Assembly: GCA_006384855.1 (NCBI GenBank)
Contig: VCJN01003309.1
Location: 210,090-274,089, forward strand
Length of the DNA: 64,000 bases
Source: Tetraselmis striata
Lineage: Eukaryota; Chlorophyta; Chlorodendrophyceae; Chlorodendrales; Chlorodendraceae
Direction: 5' to 3'
The translations under genes and the position numbers were made by a program. Below are positions 10,716-22,890 of the stretch, piece by piece. The notes below the pieces were generated by a model. The model searched no databases. It saw only the letters and a list, made by a program, of their open reading frames with translations, and had not been told where the DNA came from. The first letter of the stretch is position 1; the number at the start of each line of letters is the position of its first letter.

Positions 10716-11179
10716 ACTAGCCTTAAATTAGTCTTGCAGAATGCTTCGGCAATTTGCTTGATGACTATAAAAACTGAGCATCGCCTACCCAGGGCTTTCC
10801 GTAACTGGATTGCTGACAAAACGGCCGTCGCATAGACGCTGCAAGGGTTTCACTGGTGCCAGTCCTGTCCCGGGGGCGGAAAAAGGTATCCCCTACAGGT
10901 TGCATGTACCTGTACCCTTAACCGCGCCGTATGGTAGCTTCGTAGGCTCAGTTTAGATAGGTAGGTAGCAGACACATTATTTAGCGAAAACTCAAATATA
11001 AATATAAACTACCGCACCGGTGAGGAACCTAATCCTGATATTGATACATGCCCGATTACACGGTTTTATTGTGCGGGTACTGCCGCGCCGCGGCGGCGCT
11101 GACCGAGCGGCTGCTGCCCACTGCTTCCCACTGGGCAGAACTGGTCATTCCCACATCTGCGGTGATAAGCTGCCAAAAG

Positions 11180-11212
11180 TGGTGCCAGTCCTGTCCCGGG
11201 GACGGAAAAAAA
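11180..11212 (+). mobile_element. 33-bp ultra-short LINE tail insertion with 10-bp target duplication
   Basis: The segment carries only the terminal LINE bases (GGTGCCAGTCCTGTCCCGGG, then a short linker and A7) and is flanked by direct repeats CTGCCAAAAG at 11170-11179 and 11213-11222. This is the signature of a target-primed insertion that stopped after about 30 bases. Confidence 0.85.
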
Positions 11213-11276
11213 CTGCCAAAAGCGCTTCCCAAAATAACATGGGCAAAGTGGTCAGCTACCCGTAGTACGGCAGCCG

Positions 11277-14200
11277 GGTGCAGCCGTCATAGTGACGGGG
11301 GTTCGCCCTTGGACGGTTGGGCACTTGGCTGAGGGCGCTGGGGCGTCCCTGCGTCGTGTGTGTTGTTGGGGGGACCCGTCGCCACTACCTGCCTTTTGGA
11401 GCCGCGTCGATCGGGCGTTTAATGGCCGGCCCTTGGCCATTCCGAAGATCGATCGTGTGTTGCAGCGGGATGGGCTAGTGCGCTTTGATGTGTATTATAC
11501 CCAAGGGCAGGGTGCGCATGTCCGCGAGCGTTTACAACGTTTTGCATGTCGGTGGGGGTGGTACTTGCGGGAATACCGCTCGTACTGGGATCGCCACGCC
11601 GCCCGCCCTCCCCCTCCCTCCCACCCCTTGCCCTTTCCCCTCCCTCCCATGCCCGCCCACCTGTGCGTTGCGACGCTTAATGTGAATGGGTTGTCTTCTA
11701 AGGTGGAGGATGTTGGCGCGTTGCTGATCGAGCGATCTGTAGATGTTCTGCTCGTTCAGGAGACCACGGTTAGGGCGACCGATATGCGAGTGCGTTTTAA
11801 TGGGTACTCTGACTACTATTCGTTCGGGGACCGCGTTGCATCGGAACGTGGGTGTTGTGTGTTAGTCCGGTCGCCGTACCGGGCGCGGGCAGTCGGCGCG
11901 CCCTACCCATGTTGGACATGTGTCCGGGTGGGGGGAGGTTGCAGTGACTCCGCGGCCACTATATTCATCTCGGCCTATTTGCCCACCGGCTCACAGGGGG
12001 AACCGTATCGGGACCGCCTGCGCGAAGAGTTGGCGCGGCTTCGTACGAGTTATCCGAGGGATATGATCGTGGTGGGGGGGGATTGGAACATGGATGAAAG
12101 GGAGTTGACGGCTCTACTCAGGCGTTGGCGGTGCCTTCCCGGCGGTAAGCCCATGTGGCCGCGGGATGCATCGGCGCGCGAACGGGGTACTTGCCGGAGG
12201 GGCAGCTGCCGCGTTCTCGACCACTTCATCGCATGGCCTCCCACCACAGCCCCCCCCCCTCTCTCGCCCTCGGCATGGGTGGACTACTCTTGGGACACCT
12301 CCGATCACTTCCCTGTCCTGTCTTCTTTCCCCATGGGCGCCATCCGTGAGGATGCTTGTCCACCTCCCCTGCATGAACGCATGTCTGCAAGGTCCATTCC
12401 CAAACCGGCCCACGGTGACTCTCCCTCTGAATGGCCCAAGCCGTTCCACGATTTTGTCACCGCTAATCCGTTCGCGGTGCTCACCCCTCTAGATGACCCA
12501 CCTGTAGACGGCGGGCCCTCGGGAGGGGGGGGATCCCTAGACACCGGCGCCGATCACTTTATTCAAGCAATATGGCCGGCGGCGCGTGGGGTAGGGGCTG
12601 TTACCAAGCCCAGGCGTCGTGGCCTAGGGCCGCCGCTCCAACGGTCTATCCTAGGTGCGATTAATCGTCGGCGCATGGCCGTTATGGCGTGCCGGGGGAC
12701 TAGGGGCCCTCGGGATGCCGCCCTAGCGTCGCCACATTATGCTGCTGCACGGCATAGGGTCCGGACACTAGTACGTAATAACCGCCGCCGCCAGAGGGAG
12801 CGGGCCGTGCTAAAAGCGGTTCAGGATTTTAAGAAGGGTGGTGGGAGACGGGAGTTCTGGAAGTGGGCGCGCTCTCTCCGTGAGGGGCAGGGTTCATTCG
12901 AGGGCGCGAACGACCAGCCAGTACGCGATCCGGTATCGGGGGTACTTCATACCGAGCCGGGCGAAATCAATGCGTGCTGGGCGCGGCACTATCGGGAGCT
13001 GCTGCGTGACCCCCACCCCCTAGCACAACGGGTTGCGATATACCGTGCGGCGTGGGAACACCGCCACGGTACATCCCCACCCATTGCCCCCGCACTAAAC
13101 GGGATTAATGGGCATATAACATGGGAGGAACTAGTCAAGGCTCTTAGGCGTTTAAAAAGTAATAAGGCCCAGGGGCAGGATGGGATCACTGCAGAGGCTT
13201 TAAAATTGGCGATATACGCCCCGAATAGCCATTTTGGAAAGGCATTGCTGGCCATAATTAACGGGATATGGACTAAGAACTATATCCCCCAGCAGTGGCG
13301 TAGCTCGGCCATAGTATCGGTGCCCAAGAAAGGCGACGCGACCGTTATGGACAATTATAGGGGTATTTCGATTATGGGTGCCGCTATGAAACTCCTTATG
13401 ACCGTCATTTCCCAACGCTTGCAAGACGTCTGCCAAGCTAAAGGGATAATCCGCCGTTGGCAAGCGGGTTTTATGCGGAATGAGGAGGGCCCCATGCAAG
13501 TCGCCAGCTTGTTCGATATCGCGGCTCGTCGCCAAGCGGAAGGTCTACCCACCTACGCGGGTTTTATTGACTTTAGGAAGGCATATGACACCGTACCTCA
13601 TGAGCTTTAATTACTAAAACTACAAGCCATAGGAGTTACGGGTCATATGCTTGCCTTCATTAAAACTTTATACAAGGATAGTATGGTACGGGTCAAGACA
13701 GGGGTGGCCCCGGGAACACTATCAGACCCCATACCCATAGAGCGTGGCCTCCGACAGGGATGCCCCGCTTCCCCCATCCTATTCAACATATTTATTAACG
13801 ATATATTCGATGGGGTAGAACATCTAGGGTGTGATGTACCAGGGTGCACTGACACATTAGCGGCAAGGCAACCACTACGGGTGCCAGGTCAGTTATACGC
13901 GGACGACGCTGTTGGTATCACAGGTTCGTTCGATAACCTGCATGCCATGTTCGCCCACTTCTCGCAGTGGGCGGAGGACCATTTTATGGGGTTTGGGGTA
14001 CTTAAGTGTGGGGTGATGGCATTAGGCCGATATTCCGACGAGACCGCGTTACGCGAACAAGCTGCCCGATGGCAGCTTGGGGGGGAACGGGTACCGGTTG
14101 TAAATGAATATAGGTACTTGGTACGGTCATTAAGTCGGATTTAGGTATGCAACACATAGTAGACGACCGGGTTAAGAAGGGTACGTAAACGCGCTATTGA

Positions 14201-15522
14201 GGCGCTCGATTCGGTATTAGTCGGTGGACGGGACATAATTCCTATTAATGTGCGTGTGTCGGTTTTTAAAACCTGTGTACTGCCGGTTTTAACTTATGGG
14301 TAATGGATAGAACTAGCGGCGCAAATAAATTACAAACCGTACTCAATCAGTGCTTGCGTTGCCTCATTGGGGTAGGTAAAAACTCCCCTGGGGTGGCCAC
14401 TGCACCGATGATGCGGGAATTGGATATTGCGCCCATAGAGGCTACGGCCGCTGCGGCACGGGCTCGGGCGTTCCTTAAAGCATCCGACTTGAATACATGT
14501 ATAACCCATTTAGTAGATCAGCCAAGTCGGGCGCGCCCTAACACGTGGACGTCGGGGACTGTGCGGTGGTTAGATCGACTAGCTAGGGCGAACGTAGGGC
14601 TAGCTGAGGGGCGCACCTTCCACTTGAGTGGAGGTCACTAGCCGCGCGCGATGCCGCTAAACTAGTAAAGGCATCGGTGTGGGCGCGTTACGAATCGTCG
14701 GTATCGTTAGCACGCAATAACACCTGGGGAATATATGTCCAGGCGTCCTATGCGTCAAACCCGTTGCCACAGTACGGTGTGGGTGTCCCCGCGGGGGTTG
14801 TGGCCGGGTTGCACATTATGATACAATTACGCACCCGAGTATTTCCCACTGCCCGCCGATTGGCCCGGATTCATGCCATGCCTGAGCGGTTCCTTGAACA
14901 CTGCCTTGCATGTGGCGGAGGTGAATCTGAGACTATCGAACATAATATTATGTTGGTGGAGTGCCCGCGGTGGGGGTATCACCGTCATAATTTTGGGTTG
15001 TTAGTTCCGGAGTTCAGGGATTTTATTAGTAGTCAGGTTAGTGCGTCAACGCCTGAGGACTTAACTGCCTTTATTTTGGGCGGGGTCCCCCCCTCCCTTC
15101 ACGGCGCCCTGGATTTTACTGGGAATGGGAAAATTTTCCAGCTATGGGGTCGGGCCCTCCCTCACATTGCTTTTTTTGTTGCACATGTATCGCACTCCCG
15201 AAATGCTTTGCTCCGCGGGTTGGGGCTTGCCCCAACTCGCATTACTCGAATGGGCCGACGCCCAAACGGGTAGGGCGGACCTTTCGTGGTCAGTGCCGGG
15301 TATTTTGATGGCAGTGTTTTAGACGGTGATCCAACAGTGTTGGAAATTCCGTCACTGGCCTCCAATTCGTCTTGCGAAATGCTTCGGCAATTTGCTTGAT
15401 GACTATAACGGAGCGTCTCCTACCCAGGGCTTTCCGTAACTGGATTGCTGCCTAAACGGCCGTCGTAGAGACGCTGCAAGGGTTTCACTGGTGCCAGTCC
15501 TGTCCCGGGGGCGGGAAAAAAA
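11277..15522 (+). mobile_element. Near-full-length APE-type LINE, 4.25 kb, 10-bp target duplication
   Basis: Flanked by ACGGCAGCCG at 11267-11276 and 15523-15532. The plus strand encodes, in order, a short RRM-like or ORF1-like segment, an apurinic-type endonuclease, a reverse transcriptase and a C-terminal Cys-Cys-His-Cys motif, then about 250 bases of 3' tail and A8. A second copy (59669-63251) and tails at 6993, 11180 and 23794 belong to the same family. The coding region is broken by an in-frame stop at 13608-13610 and later frame changes, so the copy is dead but fairly young. Confidence 0.9.
11292..15273 (+). pseudogene. LINE polyprotein: endonuclease-reverse transcriptase, broken
   Basis: The first uninterrupted block runs 11292-13610 (772 residues). 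From the ATG at 11649 an APE endonuclease is read with LNVNGL, QET, GGDWNM and TSDHFPV motifs. Reverse transcriptase motifs follow: NYRGISIMG, GFIDFRKAYDTVPHEL with the first catalytic Asp, then after a TAA stop (13608-13610, where the sister copy reads a leucine codon) RGLRQGCPASPILFN and YADD at 13896-13907. The frame breaks again near 14140, 14300 and 14640. The last block (14677-15273) carries the zinc-type motif CLACGGGESETIEH..MLVECP and ends GRRPNG. Residues 1-100 of the first block (VRFDVYYTQ..RFACRWGWYLREYRSYW) look like an RRM-type nucleic-acid-binding module. The clade cannot be fixed without a tree. Confidence 0.88.
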
Positions 15523-15532
15523 ACGGCAGCCG

Positions 15533-16900
15533 CGCGTCCGCCCCCCCCCCCCCCCCCCCCCCGCGCCCTCGCCGGCGCGCCCGAGCGCGGATGTTGCTTT
15601 ACGGCAGCGCAGCGCGCGCGCATGCCGCCAGAAATATCGCCAACCGCCCCGCCCGGGCCCGCGCCCGCCACGCCCGCTCCGATGCTTGATTTTTTATTTA
15701 CATCGGGGCTTTCACAAAAACGCACTACAAAGAGAACTAAGAGCAATTATGAGAGGTTGCCAGCAAAAGAGATACTTAAGCCTGAAAACAAGGTCGAACA
15801 GGAGGACAGGGAGCCAATAGACAAAAAGGAGCCAAGGGAACCACGAAGTCACTTAGCTGCCAGAAACTCCAAGAACCCCCGCCCCGGGGTAGGCTATCAG
15901 GCACGGCGAGGACGCTTGCAGCCAATGACCCGGGTCATAGCAACACATGCCGACGAACGACGCGACGCGGGCGCAGGAGCACCATCACGTGCCACACGTG
16001 CGGCCGCGACCCCGCCAAGAACATTGTCTGCATGAGCCATGTTGATGAGCAAGGAGAAACGGCGGCGCCACGATGCTTGAGCTACGCGATATTTCTAGTC
16101 GGTGGTACCGATATGCCAAAGACGACGACGCCGACGGGCCGGATAGTAGGCGCCCGGTAATATGTATCATACGCAATCCTGGCGGCGGCGAGTGCGGCAA
16201 GGAGGTAACCCCCGCCCGCCCGCCCGCCCCACCTCCTGCGGCTGGGCGCATGGCGGCGTTACGGCGTAGAGTAGGGTTATCGCGCCCTCCCTCCCTCCAA
16301 CCCTTAACGTCTACACGACGACTGCACGCTCCATCGATGCTACCCGTCTCGTGCTGATGTCACAGCCTACACCTCTACTACTACCCGCGTTGTTGGTGCG
16401 CACACGTGTGCTCACTTGTGCCTGGCCGGCTGCACAGATGACGCGCAAAGGCAGGCTGCTGCGCCATGTTGCGGCGGCGCATCCCCACGTATAGCCTCGA
16501 CCAGTCACAAGCCTTCCACGCTGGGGCTACAGCAGCCACGGAGCCACAGCAGGAGCCTGCCCGGACGACCAGTGGGGGTGCTGCCCCGCATGCTGGTGAG
16601 TAGCGCCAGCCGCCTCCCACAGGCTACCGCGCCCCACGCAGCCACTCACAGCCGCCCACAGCCAGGCGCGAAGATGCACAAGCCCCAATGGCAAGCCGTA
16701 CTCAGCCCACCACCCTGCACCGGACGGATGCTCTTGCATTACCGTCACTGGTCTCTACGCGGCCCTTTGGGCAGCAGGTGCCCCCCCCCCTTCCCGCCCC
16801 ACCACACTGCCCCCCCCCCCCCCCCCCCCCCCGCCCGGCCTCCCCCTCTCTAACTAATGCCCTCCTTTGTAAGGGCACACCGTTGCTTGCCGCACACAAT
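15533..16900 (+). pseudogene. Lys-rich open frame and GC-rich flank of unknown origin
   Basis: After a C-run at 15541-15562, an open frame at 15622-16035 contains an unusually purine-rich, lysine- and glutamate-rich stretch (15700-15850) unlike its surroundings, for example KRTTKRTKSNYERLPAKEILKPENK. Further short open frames follow to 16850, then a second C-run (16812-16832). No motif is recognisable. It may be the remains of a mobile-element ORF or non-coding; confidence in coding is low. Confidence 0.2.
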
Positions 16901-16920
16901 ATTGCTCAGGTTCCCTGAAC

Positions 16921-18600
16921 ATGCGCTTGCTCACGGGCCCACAGATCCGCCAGGTCATGGATGTTGTGATAAGAGGCAACGCCACGGCAGGTGTGATTCC
17001 GTCCGCTGATGCCATTGCCGAAGAGGTACACCGATGCGCACAGGAGGTCAAAAATAAGCAAAATGTTGGCGTTGCTGGTACCTCTCATGGTAATCTAGCT
17101 GGTTGCCGCACAATTCCTGCAATTATGCGGGCGGCTGGGCTAGAGTAAATAACTATTGAGGGAATAGAGTATGCGGTATGCCCTGCATGCAATGAGCATG
17201 CCTCCAATCCCAGGAGGGGGCTTTTCAAACGAGCTCGGGGTAGGGTGCGTAACTTTAGGAAGGCCGTTACGAAACATTTCGGTACCAGCATCCACCTAGG
17301 CAATATCCAACGGAAGACCGAAGCAAGTACAAAGACGGCAGAAGCGCATTGGTGTCAACTTGGCTCAGCTGGCAACGCAAACCCTCCGTGAGGGCTCCTC
17401 CTATATGTAGTTTGAGAACAAGGTGGTTGATATGCACCTGGCTGCTGCGCTCATACGACTTTGTGGGCAGAGTGGTGATTCTTTATTGCCTTCTCCATAC
17501 GTGCATGGAGCTTAGCCTCGAAATGCAGAAGGTCAACGTGCTACCGTGGGAAATGTACGACTCCCAGCAGCATCTTCTACACCGGCTTCACACAGTTGAA
17601 ATCACATTGTGTGAGGGCACAGCTGCTCAGCGAAGGCGGGCTAGGGATATCTTTCCCCGGTCCGCTATGCCGGCGATGCACGCATATGCTGACCCAACAG
17701 GGCAGATCACTAGATCCAGGATAACTATGCTCTCCAGTGCTGCATTCATGGGTATCCCCCTCAAGATGTCACAGGAAGACTATACTGACCCCGAGACAGG
17801 CGACACAAACACTGAATCTGAGGCTATCATCCAAGCGCTGCTTAGCCTGGGCTATCAGGGCATCTGATTGGGCGGCGGCTGCTCATCATTGGTACAAAGC
17901 CCCTTTTTTGGACGACCAGCACGGCCTGATTGTCGATGCAAGGAAGTGCATGGACTTGCACCGCTTCGCCGTCCGTGACCTTCAATGGGTGAACAATGTG
18001 GACAACTTCCGATCAGCCATGGATACTATGATCAGGAATTCCCTGAGCCATATTTTTACCAAGTTGAGGGAGGGCAGTGGCATCCAGTTGCCAGAGTTTG
18101 AGGAGTGCATGCAACAAGCACTTGTTTAGGCATGCGTGTTCCAGCTCGAGGTCCAGGAGCATTACGCGGATGGCTTGGACGTCCGCCGGCTTCACCACTG
18201 GCACAAGCTTGGGCCTGGTGACGAGCTCAAGATCCAGTCGGGCACTGTCATCCAGAAGGATGTGCTCACTAAATCACACTACTGCGATGGCAGAAAGGGC
18301 GTTGTCTTCATGTAACAACATATGGCCCTGAAACCATGTGCGAGGCTGTAGTAGAGGGTATGTGCTCAGTGATAGCAAAGCATGATGTGCCGGGGAGGGG
18401 GCTGCACTTTTCTAGGTACGCAGCAGACTGAGGGAGTTATTGCATGGTCACTGGCCCCCGGTACCACTGCAAAACCCTTTCTTATTGAATCTGTAGACAT
18501 AATGTTTGGGTATAGGAGGGGTCTTGTTGAGGATGACAGCCCAGATGTGAAAGCCAAAAAGAAACGATGGAGGTTTTGGCATGTAGACAAAAAGTGAAGG
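16921..18600 (+). pseudogene. Decayed coding region of unknown family
   Basis: Consecutive plus-strand blocks in changing frames read like one protein broken by stops and frameshifts: 16921-17148, about 17150-17340 (containing YAVCPACNEHASNPRRGLFKRARG), 17500-17867 and 17870-18315. The blocks have normal amino-acid composition and intact stretches of 60-120 residues, but I know no family with this order. Only one possible zinc knuckle (CPAC) is seen. Surrounded by mobile DNA on both sides, it is most likely a dead transposon gene. Confidence 0.45.
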
Positions 18601-18869
18601 CTTAGGAAAGTGAGAGTTTCCAAGACCGTTAATAGGAATTGAAAGAGCGGGCAAAATTCAGGTTCATGCATGGAGACGGCGTAGTGCCGTAGTCAATGTG
18701 TAATTATATGAGTTTTGATACCTGATGACCTAGAGGCGCTGCCATGTCAACTAGTAAAATGACTAAAAATAGGTGATCGCTATAATGGAAACACCGTTAC
18801 TTTAATGACAAATCAAAAAAACATTGGGGGGAGGGCCCGGGATGGCCCTTCCCGCCCCAGACCCCCCAC

Positions 18870-18960
18870 CCTTCGGGGGGGGGGGGGGGGGGGGGGGGGC
18901 TAGTGGGCAGCTCCACAAGCCGGGCTTTAACGCCGGGTCCACAAGCCGGGCTTTAACGCC
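18870..18960. repeat. G-run plus two tandem 23-bp units
   Basis: A G homopolymer of about 23 bases is followed by two direct copies of TCCACAAGCCGGGCTTTAAC (plus CGCC). No gene is seen between 18600 and 18970. Confidence 0.6.
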
Positions 18961-18971
18961 TGTTTGTGCAG

Positions 18972-19712
18972 CCAGAGACAAAATGCGGCCGTGATCGCTG
19001 CACACGCAAGCGGGAGAGGGTTCTCGTGGCCTCCTTGCCGTTGGCAAAAGCGTTTCTATAGCAGTGCATGGCCGCATGCTCATAGTGCGCCATGGTGAGC
19101 CCAGTGGGGCGGCAATGGCGTGCTCCTTACTGCGTCGATGCTGGTGGAAATAATGTTGTGAAAAGATGGATCCCGCATGGCGCCCGTGGGCATCGCTCAA
19201 GGGGGTATGTTCCAAGTATGAGTAGTCCGTGCACAAGTACATACAACACAATGTCCCGCCACAGTGTATCAGGTTTTGAGATCCCCTTGGCGTAAAGTTT
19301 CACACCAACGTGCTGACCACACGCTGGCACATACGTCGGATTTCGGCATATCATTTCTAAATATGGAAAAAGTGGCTAATGAACCTCGGACGACCGTGCT
19401 TCTACTGTGGAATATTTAGCCCTGCTCGCGTAGTTTTTATTAGTATTTATATGAAAATCTTTTGACGTTTCCTCGCAACGCACTGAGCCATACCGCGGGT
19501 TTGAGAGTCGCACAACAAGGCGGCACTGCAGTGGCGATGTTCTCACGCCACATCGTGCACGGGCGCATGCCACTGTAGCCCCACCCCAAGCAAAAATACG
19601 CCAGCCTCCTTTGCTGACATGTTTTCTCGCCCACCCACGGCCAGCCCACCATGCACTGATCTATGCATGTGCGGCGGGAGGTGCGGGTCACTAACCCCCA
19701 GTGTCGCACCTA
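18972..19712 (+). mobile_element. Degenerate right part of R1 TIR-element family
   Basis: Aligns along its length with 22012-22800 (for example CGGGAGAGGGTTCTCGYGGCCTCC and the GCCAGCCTCCTTTGCTGACA block). Part of the same block corresponds loosely to the right half of the 1,347-bp elements. The left end with the terminal repeat is missing. No intact protein. Confidence 0.6.
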
Positions 19713-19849
19713 GCTTTCCTCAACTTCCTCAACAAATCTTAGCAAGTATAGCACCTAGCTTTCCTCAACTCATCAAGAGTTTCATCAATACGCGGTAAGA
19801 TATCCCCTTCGTGTGGAACACAAATAGACAAATAGAAAAGCAGCCGCAA

Positions 19850-21000
19850 AAATGATCAGTCTGCCAGCTTCGAGTTTCGCTGATGTGTTACACACATCGA
19901 GTAATTTTCCGCCCGTAACATGCCGCGAGCAACATCACATGTTGTTTTGGACCACACATGGATCAGCATCCGTGCGTGCTATTATCATCCGTACGTCCGT
20001 GCGTAACCATGCAAAATGGGGAACGAAGACCCGGTCACCGAGCCGACGACACTCGAATCGCTTAAAGCAGACATGCAAGCCCAGTCTACATTGCTGCTAG
20101 AGCTCGCTTTGTCGTTGGCCCAACAGATGGCGCGACAGCTCGTGGACGCGGTGTTGATGGGGAAGAAGCATATGCCTTTGCTTCATCCGGGCAGCGCGGC
20201 TCGGGGCCGCCGACATGCAGCGGGGGAGCCGCATAGCGCCCCGAATCGCTAACGCCAACCGAGATCGGCCGTGTCAGTTCAGCATCCACGAGTGGCGAGG
20301 ACGTCTATTTCACGGTGGCAAAACTATTGCAGAGCATAGCATGGCTATGAGGACGTTCGACCGGTAAGCATGGTGGATGGGCTCGTACTTCCCGCTGCGT
20401 CTCGACATGGCGAACGACTACCTCAAGCAAGATGACAGGCGTTTGCCGACCATCTTGCTTGGTCGGAGTAGTACATTTGCATGACGTGCTTTGGGACACA
20501 CACTGCTGATATGTTCGTGGCTCTTGACGAGCTGCTACCTTTTGTCCCGGCGGCTAATCAAGACTTTACCCATTACCTCGCGCGTGCTCGCAACCACACC
20601 GTGGCTATATCGACAAGACGTTCCGTTGAAGGCTGGCCTTCCAAAGTGAGGGGGCTGAACGGGATCAAGTATGTACACGGTGACCAGCATGGGGCGTTGG
20701 CTGTGCTGCGGGCTCAGCATTTTTAGCCCGCAGCGGTGCACTTGGGATCTCCGGTCTTTTGCGATATGATGTGCGACTACGAGCGCATGGTTTTCGAGCC
20801 GACAGTCGCCAACAACGCCAAGGCCACCACTACCGCTACTAGCGTGGGCGTGCGTGGGCAAGGTCGTGACTGCGTGCGGGGTCGCAAAGGTGAGCAATAG
20901 GGATGGCGTGGGGCGCCTTCCCTCGGAGCTGCTGGCGCTTTGCGAGGCCACCTTTCGGTGACCGCCGCACGGCGAACCGTGGCAGCTCAACGACGGGATG
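19850..21000 (+). pseudogene. Decayed open frames, possible retroelement gag remnant
   Basis: A coiled-coil-like start (MGNEDPVTEPTTLESLKADMQ..) at 20016-20252 is followed by shorter frames to about 20900 that read like continuous protein with shifts. No protease, reverse transcriptase or integrase motif is visible. Identification as gag-like rests only on composition and layout. Confidence 0.25.
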
Positions 21001-21017
21001 AGCGCCCCGTGTACGGA

Positions 21018-21052
21018 CCGCCCCCCCCCCTCCCCCCCCCCCCCCCCCCCCC
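21018..21052 (+). repeat. C homopolymer tracts
   Basis: Two adjacent C-runs separated by a T. Confidence 0.6.
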
Positions 21053-21107
21053 TTACCTACAACATACTTCATTTAGACCTTCCTCGGTACGTTTTGATAG
21101 GCATCGG

Positions 21108-21128
21108 GGTTTTAGGGTTTTCAGGGGC
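21108..21128 (+). repeat. Interstitial telomere-like TTTTAGGG units
   Basis: GGGGTTTTAGGGTTTTCAGGGG is about two and a half units of the Chlamydomonas-type telomere repeat. A second short array is at 27943-27957. Confidence 0.5.
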
Positions 21129-21624
21129 TTCGCGATAGTAAATTGTTAATAAACATAGAGGTTACGAAAGCTTGTTCGGCTTTGAAGCGGGGCTGGCGGG
21201 GAGTGTAGACGTCCTATATTGGGCCCATAGGTCTTACCTGTAGACTCAAGCTCAAGAGCCTTCATGTGGTTTGCGCGCATACAAGTAAAATCGGTGTGCG
21301 CAGTGGAAGGCCGCATGCTTGTCGACAGTGTTATCGGCGAGGTAACGATCCATGATCCAGTTGGTTGGTGGAATTGGCAAGTCGCCAATGCCAGTTGTGG
21401 CAGCGTGGAATAAATATGTTCCGGCCGGGTACGGGGCGGGGATCGGGCGGTATACCGCGGGGATCGGGCGGTATATTTTAGACAATATGGGACGTCAAGA
21501 CTTTCCGAGGTTAAAATGCCAAGCAGCGGGGTAACACAATATATTGGCACGGGTATGATATATCGTGTACTCCTGAGCATATAGTAATGCTGGGTAAATC
21601 AGGAATGATGATATAGTCATAACT

Positions 21625-22890
21625 ACACCTCTCCACATAAGTATAGGGTTTGCGAATTCGTTCTACATGCCCGCTATACACTGAGACCGTTCGCGTGCAT
21701 GCATGTTACTCAGGGTCGTACGACTGGGAGGAAATACCGCGATAGCGCGATGCAGCCCATATTGCCACGCGGTAGCCGTTGCCGTCAATACTTTCATTCG
21801 GGCAAAAGCATGGCTTCTAGCGCTAGCGCTTCAAAACCACAAATTGCGCCACTCGTGTGCATACTTAGGCATGGGACACTACTGCGCTCGTAATCATACC
21901 ACATCACCCTTGGTATGATCACTATCCACCACACACGTAGGGCAGTAGAATTATGTCATTAACGACCTGGAACAAGCCCTACGTGTCGATGACGATGGTT
22001 TATGTGCAAAATCATGGGCAAAATGCGGCCGTGATCGTTGCACGCGCAGGCGGGAGAGGGTTCTCGCGGCCTCCTTGCCGTAGGCTAAAGCTTGTCTATA
22101 GTAGTGCATGGTCGCATGCTCATAGCGCGCCATGGTGAGACCAGTGGGGCGGCAATGGCGTGCACGTTAATGCGTCGATGCTAGTGGAAATACTGTTGTG
22201 AAAAAGGGGGTCCGGCGTAGGTGGCGGCCGTAGCCGTTGGGCACATGCCCCCCTTGGCACATCGCCTGAGGGGGCCATGTGCCAAGAAGTATGAGTGGTC
22301 CGTACACAGCAAGTACACACAACGCACTGTCCTGCCACCGTGTATCAGGTTTTGAGATCCACTTGGCTTAAAGTTTTACGCTAACGTGTTGACCATACGC
22401 TGACATAGACGTCGACTTCGACATATTATTTCTAAAAATGGAAAAGTGGCTAATATGCCTCGGACGACCGTGCTCCTACTGTGAAATCTTTAGCCCTGCT
22501 CGTGTACACTAGTTTTATAGTGGTATTCATATGAAAATCGTCTGACGTTTCCTCGCAACGCATTGAGCCATACCGCAGTTCGAGAACCGCACCACAAGGC
22601 GGCACTGCATTGATGGCGATGGTTCATGCCACATCGCCCACGGGCGCACGCCACTATGGCCCCACCCCAAGCAAAAATACGCCAGCCTCCTTTGCTGACA
22701 TGTTTCCTCGTCCACCCACGGCCAGCCCACCATGCACTGATCTATGCATGTGCGGCGGGATGTGCGGGTCACCAACCCCCGTTGTTATGGGGGTACTGGA
22801 AACGCTCAGTGTGGCGCGCGAGTGCCGCTCATGTAGAACACTCGTTTGGGCCAAAGGGCTTGCTTACACCCCATGGTGACAACGGCTGAG
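21625..22890 (+). mobile_element. Older, longest diverged copy of R1 TIR element
   Basis: Starts with ACACCTCTCCACATAAGT, the terminal repeat shared with 5558, 43876 and 45397. It spans both the left segment found at 5558 and the right segment found at 18972, showing that those are two pieces of one family. The right terminal repeat could not be found, so the end near 22890 is approximate. Confidence 0.65.

Larger units (their letters stand above)
6993..10884 (+). mobile_element. 5'-truncated LINE 3' tail, split by the Harbinger element
   Basis: 6993-7111 and 10719-10884 together match the last about 280 bases of the LINE at 11277-15522, ending in the shared tail GGTGCCAGTCCTGTCCCGGG plus a short A-run. 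The Harbinger insertion sits between the two halves. Candidate but imperfect target duplications (AAGTATCC and AGGTATCC) flank the whole. The LINE tail is therefore older than the Harbinger element. Confidence 0.75.
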
